Below, piece after piece: positions 1-7,456 of a stretch of 41,674 bases of DNA. The DNA is from Oscillospiraceae bacterium. GTDB lineage: Bacteria; Bacillota; Clostridia; Oscillospirales; Ruminococcaceae. The notes below the pieces were generated by a model. The model saw nothing but the letters and a program-made list of their open reading frames with translations, was not told the origin of the DNA and searched no databases. Each line of letters begins with the position of its first letter. The first letter of the stretch is position 1. Where the stretch lies: contig JAKSPJ010000017.1 of assembly GCA_024404915.1 (NCBI GenBank), positions 1 through 41,674 of the forward strand. Reading direction: 5' to 3'. The position numbers and the translations under genes were made by a program.

Positions 1-13
1 CTATCACTGTCAT
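1..13 (-). CDS. Start of a gene leaving the window (partial)
   Basis: An ATG at 11-13 read leftwards, with GGTGG and AAAAGG stretches just upstream and a good promoter at 47-75. Only four codons are in the window, so nothing can be said about the product. Confidence 0.35.
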
Positions 14-46
14 CCTTTTTCACCACCGCTATTTTGCTTTTTCTTC

Positions 47-75
47 AGTATAGCACATTATTCGGCTGCTGTAAA
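47..75 (-). promoter_or_regulatory. Sigma-A type promoter
   Basis: On the minus strand a TTTACA -35 (70-75) is followed by exactly 17 bases and a TATACT -10 (47-52). It points out of the left edge and would drive the partial gene starting at 13. Confidence 0.6.
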
Positions 76-149
76 TTGACAGAATCACAGCTTTTTGACT
101 CTGATCTTTTTGTTTTCAACTTTGTGGAATTCTCAGCAGGACTGAACAG

Positions 150-593
150 TTACGAATCTCCAAACTTTTCAGTCAAAAACTCGTTTGTCAGTGTTTCTGC
201 CAGATCCGTAACGCTGAAATCATGGAAATCATCCGTAAAGGTATCACCCTTGGTTTTCACGGTCACGGCATACTTGCCGTTTCCGTATCCGGTGCTGCGC
301 GGATATGCGATGAGTGTTTCCGATTGATTCAAATCCTTTGGAATGTAGTCGACGTAGATAAATTCCTGCTCATATTTCTCGTTGAGATAGGAGATCATCT
401 CCCACACTCTGGTGATCGTATGCTGCTGCGTACTGCTGAGCTGATCATATTCTGTCGGAAGCCCTTCCGCTTCCAGCAGATTGATCTGCCATGCATTCAG
501 CTCCGGCTGCTTTTCAGTTTCCGCTGCGCAGCCGGGTAATATCAGCAATGCCGCAGTGAAAACAAACGGTATAAATGCTTTTTTCCGTTTCAT
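150..593 (-). CDS. Small secreted lipoprotein, function unknown
   Basis: 147 aa. The N-terminus is a lipoprotein signal peptide: KRKK, a hydrophobic stretch, then a lipobox LPGC with the lipidated Cys at about residue 22, so the protein is expected on the outer face of the membrane. The remainder is acidic and mixed alpha/beta with no motif I recognise. The ATG is supported by an AAAGGAGGG ribosome binding site. A second lipoprotein is encoded upstream on the same strand (1074-1769), so the two may share a role, but nothing in the sequence names it. Being a gene is well supported; function is unknown. Confidence 0.8.
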   Translation of the reverse strand: MKRKKAFIPFVFTAALLILPGCAAETEKQPELNAWQINLLEAEGLPTEYDQLSSTQQHTITRVWEMISYLNEKYEQEFIYVDYIPKDLNQSETLIAYPRSTGYGNGKYAVTVKTKGDTFTDDFHDFSVTDLAETLTNEFLTEKFGDS

Positions 594-780
594 ATTCTCC
601 CTCCTTTCGTATTAATTTCCGGTTACTTGATGCCGCATCCAACAGAAAAACTGTAAATTGCTTCCAAATTTGAATGCGCACCAACTGCTATATTATAGCA
701 TGATTCAGAATAGAAAACAAGTCTGGATTATAACAAACCACTATATTATTATCACCTTTTCAACACAAAGACTTTGTATA

Positions 781-1059
781 TTATACTGCGATCTCGCATT
801 TCAATGCGGCAGCATTGTCCTCGTTGCGCGGCTTATTGCCCCAGTCCGCCGCATCATATTCATCCCGCGTAAAGTCATCTCGTATTGTCTTCTCATTCTC
901 CGCAAGAGCCTCGACAACCTCTCCTAAAGTCGAGAACCTATTATTATCACGCTGAAAAGCTGAAATATCAATGCAGTCGTCAACATACATAAACACATTC
1001 AGCACAAGCGAAACTCTTGCTTCCATTGTAATGCCATGGTTTTCAAAAAAGTCGTACAT
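781..1059 (-). CDS. Small acidic protein, function unknown
   Basis: 92 aa, no signal peptide or membrane helix, rich in Asp and Glu, so probably cytoplasmic. It starts 14 bp after the stop of the lipoprotein at 1074-1769 and has AGGAG about 11 bases before the ATG, so it is the second gene of that operon. The pairing of a secreted protein with a small acidic cytoplasmic protein is sometimes seen for immunity or accessory proteins, but no motif supports that here. I do not recognise the family. Confidence 0.6.
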   Translation of the reverse strand: MYDFFENHGITMEARVSLVLNVFMYVDDCIDISAFQRDNNRFSTLGEVVEALAENEKTIRDDFTRDEYDAADWGNKPRNEDNAAALKCEIAV

Positions 1060-1073
1060 ATTTATTCAATCTC

Positions 1074-1769
1074 CTATTCAGTTATATTAAACAGATGAAT
1101 TCTTCCCACTAGATCGCAGTTCTTCAAATCCTTCAAGGAACCAGTTGGACCGCAATCCGATTCTGTTTTTTCATAAGATTCTGCATCCGGAAGCCAATAA
1201 ACACTGACTCCGACCTTCTCATACTGTTGCTCTGCAAACTCTGCCTCAAACTGTTTGTATTTTTCCTTTGCGTTATCCAATGTAATACGTTCCGGCGAAA
1301 GAAATACGGTTATTATGCATTGAGGTTTACTTTTCAGGTAATCCTCTGCCGTTGCGTCAACTGGAAAAGCGGAGGACACAAGTTTTCCTTTTGAAAAATA
1401 CTCATAAACCTTGCATTCTCCGAAATATTCCTCAGCCATCTGCTGCATGAATGCCTCCACGTCATCCTGAAGATAAAATGCCATGTAGTTGTCAGCATAA
1501 ACAAATTCCCCGTCTTTCTTCCATCTTGCCGCATGGATTGCCGCATTGGGATATTTCTCGCTGTGCATGATGATTTCATATGTCTGATACGTGTTTTCTC
1601 CTTCTCCGCCCAGGGCGTTGTACCACCATGTGAAGTTGTCTTCCGGATATCGGTTCTCCATGTATCGCATCAACGCTTTCTGTGATTCCTCCGCCGACGG
1701 TGCACAGCCCGTGCAAAGCAGAAGCGCGGCGGTGCAGAGTCCCATGATTCTGCGACGGTTTTGCTTCAT
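1074..1769 (-). CDS. Secreted lipoprotein, function unknown
   Basis: 231 aa from the chosen ATG at 1769. That start follows AAAGGAGAG with good spacing and places a lipoprotein signal peptide directly at the N-terminus (KQNRRR, hydrophobic core, lipobox LCTGC with Cys at about residue 22). A longer in-frame start 60 bases upstream would bury the signal peptide and is rejected. The mature part is mixed alpha/beta with a WxxWWYN-like aromatic patch near the N-terminus and no catalytic motif I recognise. The promoter at 1883-1911 drives it together with the 92-aa gene. Confidence 0.8.
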   Translation of the reverse strand: MKQNRRRIMGLCTAALLLCTGCAPSAEESQKALMRYMENRYPEDNFTWWYNALGGEGENTYQTYEIIMHSEKYPNAAIHAARWKKDGEFVYADNYMAFYLQDDVEAFMQQMAEEYFGECKVYEYFSKGKLVSSAFPVDATAEDYLKSKPQCIITVFLSPERITLDNAKEKYKQFEAEFAEQQYEKVGVSVYWLPDAESYEKTESDCGPTGSLKDLKNCDLVGRIHLFNITE

Positions 1770-1882
1770 TTTGATCTCTCCTTTCTGCTTCATCGTTTTC
1801 TGTGACTGATATCGTGTTGTCGGGCGCAAAAAAGTACACTGCTTTTATGCGATTTATAATATTGCAATAATCATCTACAAAC

Positions 1883-1911
1883 AGTATAGCATATAAGTTG
1901 CATTATATCAA
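1883..1911 (-). promoter_or_regulatory. Sigma-A type promoter of the lipoprotein operon
   Basis: Minus strand TTGATA (1906-1911), 17-base spacer, TATACT (1883-1888), about 110 bases before the lipoprotein ATG at 1769. Confidence 0.7.
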
Positions 1912-2410
1912 AAGGAAAACGATAATATACGTAGAATTCAATTTTACTGGTTTGATAGTCTAATTATAATGGACTAGGCCACTTTATACTCTGTTTTAAA
2001 TTTGTATCAAATGATTTCTAATAGAATTGATTGCCAAAAGCAATGCAGACCGACTCTCAAGTCAGATGATTTTAATAATTGATTTCTGTGAACCTTATAT
2101 ATACGTTGCTTCTATCGCTAAATATTATTCTATATTATGCATACATAATGCAACAAAATGCATACCTGCTTGGCATTACATGGATAACATAATGCGAAAT
2201 AGTACAATATTGCGATGCAATATTCATTGCATTAACCCCCGTATAATTCGTGTTGCCGCCCGACTCCCCCGGCGGTAGTCACATATTACAATAGAATCGG
2301 AGATATAGCAAGCGGGTAAAATGTAGAAATACGAAAGGGTTACTGCTTGCTGATTTGTGCGAAAAGGAGAAAGAATGTAAATATTCTATGAACATACTAC
2401 TATTTTGCCC
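1912..2410. other. AT-rich non-coding stretch with short dyads
   Basis: No convincing gene. The segment is AT-rich and contains many TGCAAT/ATTGCA/GCATTA words, including an 8-bp inverted repeat with a 3-base loop at 2206-2224. This is the left flank of the repeat array and could hold the element's left end or operator/origin sites; I see no clear attachment site. Confidence 0.5.
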
Positions 2411-2500
2411 TCTCCCACGACAGTATATGAGAGGATGTGATTTTTTTTCATCTTTCACACCCGCCATTTTTCCGTTCGCCACGACAATATATGAGAGGAC

Positions 2501-2584
2501 ATGAAACTTTTCACCTCAAATACCCACAAAGAGCCGTCTGCCATGACAGTATATGAGGGGAGTTGTTGCTCAGTGAATCATTAG
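2501..2584 (+). CDS. Possible 27-aa peptide spanning a repeat unit
   Basis: An ATG after GAGAGGAC opens a 27-codon frame that runs through the third repeat copy in the frame giving MTVYEGSCC and stops at 2584. It may be real or chance; it is listed because the same repeat frame recurs in other units (2918-3019 context and 3016-3141). Confidence 0.2.
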   Translation: MKLFTSNTHKEPSAMTVYEGSCCSVNH

Positions 2585-2917
2585 TTCTGGGCACACACCA
2601 ATTTGACAGTTCCCGCACTATATAAAGAGGGGAGATGATTCACATAATTATTTTCAGTTGCACCCCTTACAGATCGTGTCTCCCGCGACAGTATATGAGG
2701 GACATGATGCTTATGGATATCATCAAAATAAATTTTTCAAAGGTATATTGTTATTTTGCCTCCACCGTGACAATATATGAGAAACAAATTTTTGCTTCCA
2801 CGAGGGTGTAATATGACCGTTCCCACGACAATATATGAGGAAATATTATTTTTCAGATGGTTATATAGTTATATTTTCCGTATCCCTACGACAATACATA
2901 AAAGGAGTTGTTGCTTA

Positions 2918-3019
2918 ATGAACAGATATGTGCTTGTCCTCTTACTGCTTTCTGCGGCAACATCTGTAGCTATTTCAGTTTTTTCACTTTTTCACTTTAA
3001 CTTTTCGGTGTTCCCATGA
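2918..3019 (+). CDS. Possible 33-aa hydrophobic small peptide in the repeat array
   Basis: ATG at 2918 is preceded by AAAAGGAG and 10-11 bases spacing, both part of repeat copy eight. The peptide starts MNRY, then has a long Leu/Ala/Val-rich segment and Phe-rich end, so it would be membrane-inserting. Its TGA overlaps the next ATG (ATGA at 3016-3019), suggesting translational coupling with the following small frame. The same frame is open upstream to 2777. Short toxins of type I systems have this look, but there is no proof of translation. Confidence 0.35.
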   Translation: MNRYVLVLLLLSAATSVAISVFSLFHFNFSVFP

Positions 3020-3141
3020 CAATATATGAAGGGAGTTGCTGCTCAATGAACGGATGTCTGATTATGCTATTGCCGCTTGCAGTCACAGCTAAAACAGTTA
3101 ATCGCACTACTGCTGTTTCCGGAGGCAAACGCTATAGCTGA
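3016..3141 (+). CDS. Possible 41-aa small peptide in the repeat array
   Basis: Starts inside repeat copy nine as MTIYEGSCCSMNG, followed by a short hydrophobic segment (LIMLLPLAV) and a basic C-terminus. An internal ATG at 3046 has its own GAAGGGAG ribosome binding site and is an alternative start giving 31 aa. It overlaps the previous small frame by ATGA. The peptide is Cys-containing and membrane-prone. Only the conserved repeat frame and good initiation signal support it. Confidence 0.35.
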   Translation: MTIYEGSCCSMNGCLIMLLPLAVTAKTVNRTTAVSGGKRYS

Positions 3142-3240
3142 TTTTTAAACTTTTTTCATTTCTCACTTTGACTTTTTGCCCTTCAGCTGTCAATATATGA
3201 GGAGATTTCATCCCTATTGCTGTTTACATACTGCATTTCT

Positions 3241-3283
3241 GCACTTATATGAAAGTTAACCGCTTTCGTATAGGTGCTTTTTT
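3241..3283 (+). terminator. Strong rho-independent terminator closing the repeat array
   Basis: 15-bp stem (3241-3255 with 3263-3277, two G-U pairs), 7-base loop, followed by TTTTTT. It indicates that the repeat array is transcribed on the plus strand as a unit separate from the replication gene. Confidence 0.85.
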
Positions 3284-3390
3284 GTTGCGGTGTTTTCTCG
3301 CATATACCTATAATCCTGCTTATCTCAGGACATAGAACAGTCAACGAGCCTCTATAACTTTATCTACCTCAAAAGGAGCGTGATGCTTAT

Positions 3391-3450
3391 ATGATTGTCA
3401 AGATCACCCGTCAGCACAATACTGTAAAGGAGAAGATGTCAAATGAGTAA
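3391..3450 (+). CDS. Possible 19-aa leader peptide overlapping the replication gene start
   Basis: ATG at 3391 follows AAAAGGAG (about 12 bases) and encodes MIVKITRQHNTVKEKMSNE, stopping at 3448-3450, inside the replication gene that starts at 3443. The eight-base overlap in another frame would couple translation. Its opening MIV matches the three-codon mini-ORFs at 9074 and 12453. Could be chance. Confidence 0.35.
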   Translation: MIVKITRQHNTVKEKMSNE

Positions 3451-5608
3451 TCCCATTGTTACCCCTATGACCGTCTATATCAGTTCGGTCTGCGGTCAGA
3501 AAACCAACACGAGCTATCCGTTTAAGGTTGCTGTCACCACAGAGACCGATCTTGCCAAAGCCGCCGCCTATGACCATGTGTGCGCCCATTTCGCAGACGG
3601 TCAGAACAACAGGGGCAAGCGCATTAAGGCATATCGTTCCAAGAAAACCTTTCTCTCGTCCAACTGCCTGCCGATGGACTGCGACAACACGAACACAAAT
3701 CCACTGGAAGCTGATGTGCCGGAGAGCGAATGGAAAACACCGGAGGATGTCAGGGCTGCATTTCCGGGTGTGCCGTTTTATGTTGTCTACAGCCGCAATC
3801 ATATGAAGGTGAAGAACGACCTGCCTGCACGTCCCCGGTTTCATGTGTACTTCCCGATTGATGAGATGAAGAATGTCGCCGCATATGAAAAGCTGAAAGC
3901 GGCAGTGCAGCGGAAGTTCCCCGCATTCGATGATAACGCTATAGACGGCGCACGTTTCTTCTTTGGCGTGGAATCGCCCAAAGTGGAATACTTCGCAGGT
4001 GATACGCTGATCAACGATTATCTCTTTAATGCCGCCTATCTGCCCGACATCATCCCCTCCGGCTCACGCAACGCGACAATGCTGTCCTATGCAGGCAAGG
4101 TGCTGAAGCGTTTCGGGGATTCAGAGAAGGCATTCCATCTGTATACCCTTGCATCGGAACACTGCGATGTTCCGCTTGATGATTCCGAGCTTAACAGCAT
4201 CTGGCATAATGCGGTGTCGTTCTATCATCGTACTGTGGAGCATGATCCGCTGTATCTTCCGCCGGATGAGTTTGAATTGTCTGATTCAGCGGTGTATGAT
4301 TTTGAGAACCTTTCTCCTGCTACTGAAGCTGCCAACGGCGGTACTTCTGATGATGGGACAGTTGATAACATCAGCACAGAAGCAGTGCGCACGGGCGGCA
4401 AGCACAAGAAACTCATCACCAGTGACGATATTAAGGCAGCATTGAAATCAATGGGGATCACTGTGCGCCTGAATGTCATCACCGGTTATGTGGATATCAT
4501 AGGTATGCCGGAGCAGTATTCTCAGTCCAATGCGCCGAATACGCTGCCGATGCTCCTGACCGACTATTTCTTGAAGCGAAACATTCGGATATCTCGCCAG
4601 ATCATTGATGATGCGCTTGTTCTGATCGAGGATGAAAACCGTTTCAATCCCGTCTACGATATGCTCACCGCAACCGCATGGGACGGTGTTGACCGTATCG
4701 TGGTTCTGGCAGAGATTCTTCATGTTAGCAACCAACCCGATGCGATTCTTTATCTCAATAAGTGGCTGCACCAGTGCGTAGCAATTGCGCTGAACAACGA
4801 TATAAAGCCCTTCGGCGCAGACGGTGTTCTCGTTTTGCGTGCGCCACAGGGCATGGGAAAGACCTTTTTCTTCGGTACGATTGCAATTAAATCGGACTGG
4901 TTTGCAGAAGGTGTTACACTTGATCTTGACAACAAGGACAGTGTGATTCAGGCAACGGGAAAATGGATCACGGAGCTTGGCGAGCTCGACTCCACACTGA
5001 AACGGGAACAAAGCGCACTGAAAGCGTTTCTGACTGCATCGAAAGACACCTACCGACAGCCCTATGCGAAGGTCGCTGTAAACAAGCCGCGCCGCACCAG
5101 CTTCTGTGCGACTGTTAATCCGAAGGAGTTTCTGAATGACGATACTGGAAGCCGCCGCTACTGGGTGATCCAGCCGGAATGTATTGATGTTGACCGGCTG
5201 AAAGAGCTTGACGAAGAGTGGCTTCAGCAGTTGTGGGCGCAAATATACGAAACCTTATATCTCCCGAATCCGCAGGGCTTCAGACTGACAGATGATGAGA
5301 GAAAACGCTTGGAGAAGCGTAATGAGCAGTTCAATAAGCCGTTGGCTGGAGAAGTGGAAATAAAAGAAGGACTTATGTGGGATGCACCGGTAGAAAAATG
5401 GGAGTGGAAAAAGACCGGAGATGTAATTACACTTCTGAATTTGAGATACCTGACACCCTCACAGATTGGCAGAGTACTCACAAAAATGATGGCACAGGAT
5501 AACCGCATCCGTACCAAAGCGCCTCATAATGTGCGGCACTATCTTCTTCCGCCGAGATGGCTTTATGATTTCAAGCAAAATACTGATGATGACGCAGCTT
5601 TCCTGTAA
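3443..5608 (+). CDS. Primase-helicase replication protein (VapE-type)
   Basis: 721 aa. The N-terminal third looks like an archaeo-eukaryotic primase-type domain: acidic metal-binding motif MDCDN at about residue 78, then RPRFHVYFP at about 130. It is followed by a helical PriCT-like segment (about 205-265). After a linker comes a virulence-associated-E type superfamily 3-like ATPase with Walker A APQGMGKT at about 470, WITELGELD at about 510 and the motif around NDDTGSRRYWVI near 570. Such fusions prime and unwind DNA for replication of prophages and satellites. The ATG has AAAGGAG eight bases upstream. It lies between the repeat array and the packaging genes, so the array or the gap downstream may be its origin. 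Family is secure; origin site is inference. Confidence 0.9.
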   Translation: MSNPIVTPMTVYISSVCGQKTNTSYPFKVAVTTETDLAKAAAYDHVCAHFADGQNNRGKRIKAYRSKKTFLSSNCLPMDCDNTNTNPLEADVPESEWKTPEDVRAAFPGVPFYVVYSRNHMKVKNDLPARPRFHVYFPIDEMKNVAAYEKLKAAVQRKFPAFDDNAIDGARFFFGVESPKVEYFAGDTLINDYLFNAAYLPDIIPSGSRNATMLSYAGKVLKRFGDSEKAFHLYTLASEHCDVPLDDSELNSIWHNAVSFYHRTVEHDPLYLPPDEFELSDSAVYDFENLSPATEAANGGTSDDGTVDNISTEAVRTGGKHKKLITSDDIKAALKSMGITVRLNVITGYVDIIGMPEQYSQSNAPNTLPMLLTDYFLKRNIRISRQIIDDALVLIEDENRFNPVYDMLTATAWDGVDRIVVLAEILHVSNQPDAILYLNKWLHQCVAIALNNDIKPFGADGVLVLRAPQGMGKTFFFGTIAIKSDWFAEGVTLDLDNKDSVIQATGKWITELGELDSTLKREQSALKAFLTASKDTYRQPYAKVAVNKPRRTSFCATVNPKEFLNDDTGSRRYWVIQPECIDVDRLKELDEEWLQQLWAQIYETLYLPNPQGFRLTDDERKRLEKRNEQFNKPLAGEVEIKEGLMWDAPVEKWEWKKTGDVITLLNLRYLTPSQIGRVLTKMMAQDNRIRTKAPHNVRHYLLPPRWLYDFKQNTDDDAAFL

Positions 5609-6396
5609 AGAACATCATCGTATCAACAGCAGAACGCTCTATAACAAGTGCTTGTATGTTTAATCCTTTTCCGCTATTCCATCCCGCTGCAAGCGCGGAG
5701 TGGTAGGTGTTAGTTCTTATTATACTCTTTTTATAAAATGTATTTTAATAATGAAGGGGATTGGAATAGAGTAGATATAATAAAAAAGAATAGGAACTTC
5801 ACTCTAACGTCCTAACTGGAAACTGCCGTTTCAGGCGGGATGACATGACGGAAAATTTAGATTCTATGTGGTTTTTGATGAGCAGGAACTTATACAAGAC
5901 GCTGATAGGGTGTGCTTAACCGGCTAACACTGAAGTGCAGATATAAGAGCATTTGAAGCAGATTTGTAGTTGGTATCATTCTTGCATTAAGATGCAATCA
6001 TAGCATATGCAGCCTGAAAATCGCATTTCACACTGCTTCTGCCCTAACGCCGCCTTAACCTTTTTGAGGGCAAATGGCTCGGAGTGTTAGGGTGGAATGC
6101 GGAAGTATGGTGTCTGGACTACACACCTATTCTACCACGACCCGCAGCCCTTGTCAAGGGTGAAACAGCCGCAGTTCAGCAGTGTTCCGGTGCTTATGAT
6201 GCATTCTCTCATCTGCACTGCAACAGCAGGAACATCATCTGTCCCTCACCAGATCAGCACTTGTGAGCAGTTCACATCGTCTGCGGCGGTGAAGGTCAGA
6301 GGTTCATAGGTTCAGCAACCCCCACCGCAGTCACTCCGACCACGTTTGATTTCTTTGAAAACCTTTGATTTCCGTTTGAAAAAAATCAAACAAAAT
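5609..6396. other. Non-coding segment after the replication gene
   Basis: No open frame here has both a ribosome binding site and gene-like composition. Visible structure: an imperfect long inverted repeat between about 5704-5730 and 5775-5802, a small stem-loop around 5816-5835, and CCCTAAC/GTTAGGG elements near 6040 and 6087. Such segments normally carry an HNH nuclease gene in related prophages; none is seen. It may hold origin or RNA structure. Confidence 0.5.
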
Positions 6397-6434
6397 TCAA
6401 AGAAAATCAAAGAAAAATCAAACGAATTCAAACA
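6397..6434. repeat. Direct repeat copy 1 (CAAAGAAAATCAAAG...CAAAC type)
   Basis: A run of TCAAAG/TCAAAC words ending in GAATTCAAAC. It matches 6701-6735 with a two-base length difference, about 304 bp away. Upstream, at 6340-6390, the same words occur in inverted orientation (TTTGATTTC). GTTTCGTTACA follows copy 1 and also precedes copy 2. Confidence 0.7.
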
Positions 6435-6460
6435 TCGGAGTTTCGTTACACAATCAAAGG

Positions 6461-6545
6461 ATAGCCCTCCGAGGGTAGGGGCTAATATCATCGTATCTAC
6501 GAGCTTTTTCGAGACCGTCGCTCCCTGCCGTGTGCAAATTTCGGA
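6461..6545. other. Candidate packaging (cos-like) region
   Basis: GC-rich island in an AT-rich gap, lying between two direct repeats and just upstream of the terminase small subunit, where cos sites of HK97-type phages usually lie. It contains the palindrome CCCTCCGAGGG (6465-6475) and further imperfect dyads around ATCGTATCTACGAGC and CGAGCTTTTTCGAG. The assignment rests on position and dyads only. Confidence 0.35.
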
Positions 6546-6700
6546 TTTCAAACGCCCTATTAACCCCTGCGGCAATATATCATTTATTTCGCTACAAAAA
6601 TGTACGGATAATCACGCAGGTACGCAGAAAACAAGGGTATAAAAGCAGTCAAGTTTCGTTACAAAAACGGCAAAATCGTTTGATTTCCGCCCCTGTTTTT

Positions 6701-6735
6701 TCAAAGAAAATCAAAGAAATCAAACGAATTCAAAC
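6701..6735. repeat. Direct repeat copy 2 upstream of the terminase genes
   Basis: Near-identical to 6397-6434. The pair brackets the candidate packaging region and could be terminase or replication protein binding sites. Confidence 0.7.
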
Positions 6736-6763
6736 ACTGTGACTATCTGAAAGGATGATGCCT

Positions 6764-6772
6764 ATGCACTGA
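6764..6772 (+). other. Two-codon mini-ORF with ribosome binding site
   Basis: AAGGATGAT is followed by ATG CAC TGA. It resembles the mini-ORFs at 9074 and 12453 in arrangement (purine-rich site, GATGCCT, ATG). Confidence 0.25.
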
Positions 6773-6834
6773 AAACTACGAAAAATCGTATAAAACGCAA
6801 TCGCCGTATAACTTGACGGCAGAAAGGAGTATCT

Positions 6835-7356
6835 ATGGCAAAAGACGGAACCAACAGAGGCGGCGCTCGGACAGGCGCAGGCAGAAAGAAAAAGCCCCTC
6901 GCTGAAAAATTGCAGGAGGGCAAAACAGCGACGGCACTGTCACTGCCGGATAAGGATGCATTTGACGCGCCGGAAATTGAAAAGATCAAAGCATTTCTTT
7001 CCGAAGATCAGCGCATGGGAGAGCTGTACGGCAGAGAGATTTTCGAGCAGATGGTCACATGGCTGCGGGAGCGAAACTGTGCGCACCTCATCAGCCCGCA
7101 TCTTCTGGAGCAGTACAGCATGGCAATGGCACGGTGGATTCAGCTTGAAAACGTGACAAACGAGTACGGCTTTGTCTCCAAGCACCCGACCACAGGTGCG
7201 ATGATCGGCAGCCCGTTTGTGTCGATGGCACAGGGCTATCTCAAACAGGCAAATATGCTGTTTCAGCAGATTTTTTCGATTGTTGCCGCGAACAGCACCG
7301 AGGTTGTGACCGGCAATCCGCAGGATGAGATGATGGAGCATCTGCTGAAAATCTGA
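6835..7356 (+). CDS. Phage terminase small subunit, P27-like
   Basis: 173 aa. The N-terminus is a basic, Gly-rich arm (NRGGARTGAGRKKKP) typical of small terminase subunits that bind the packaging site, followed by an all-helical oligomerisation region with a SPHLLEQYSMAMARW stretch as in the P27 family. It would recognise the element DNA (probably in the gap just upstream) and hand it to the large subunit at 7457-9058. AAAGGAG lies five bases before the ATG. First gene of the packaging-capsid run. Confidence 0.85.
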   Translation: MAKDGTNRGGARTGAGRKKKPLAEKLQEGKTATALSLPDKDAFDAPEIEKIKAFLSEDQRMGELYGREIFEQMVTWLRERNCAHLISPHLLEQYSMAMARWIQLENVTNEYGFVSKHPTTGAMIGSPFVSMAQGYLKQANMLFQQIFSIVAANSTEVVTGNPQDEMMEHLLKI

Positions 7357-7367
7357 ATGATGTGTAT

Positions 7368-7404
7368 GCAACTATGTACTCGATTATGTTCGCAACTATG
7401 TACT
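7368..7404 (+). repeat. 13-bp direct repeat between terminase genes
   Basis: GCAACTATGTACT occurs at 7368-7380 and 7392-7404, 24 bp apart, in the 100-bp gap between the two terminase genes. Function unknown. Confidence 0.6.
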
Positions 7405-7456
7405 TTTCAAGTGATGCTTGACAAGTACAGATGTAGAAATCAAGGAGTGTGATGCA

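Larger units (their letters stand above)
2411..3210 (+). repeat. Array of about ten degenerate interspersed direct repeats
   Basis: A core resembling CCCACGACAATATATGAGGG recurs with cores starting near 2415, 2479, 2541, 2613, 2684, 2765, 2823, 2886, 3014 and 3184. In the better copies it is extended by GAGTTGTTGCTCARTGAA. Spacing is 58-82 bp for most, then about 128 and 169 bp. Sequences between copies differ but are often pyrimidine-rich just before the next core. Each copy carries a purine-rich, Shine-Dalgarno-like stretch after TATATGA. One reading frame through most copies gives a T-[IV]-Y-E motif, in several followed by a hydrophobic stretch. No cas genes are nearby. The array ends at the strong terminator 3241-3283 and lies directly upstream of the replication gene, so iteron, small-peptide or structured-RNA roles are all possible. 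Confidence 0.75.

Noticed and set aside
2411..3210. CRISPR array
   Set aside because: Repeats are degenerate, spacing varies from 58 to 169 bp, and no cas gene is nearby.
2250..3290. Known large phage RNAs (GOLLD or ROOL)
   Set aside because: Considered because of size, setting and terminator, but I could not see their characteristic structure, and direct repeats are not typical; only a covariance search could decide.
6084..6642. Small plus-strand frames in the gap before the terminase genes
   Set aside because: No ribosome binding site, odd composition, and one runs across the direct repeats.
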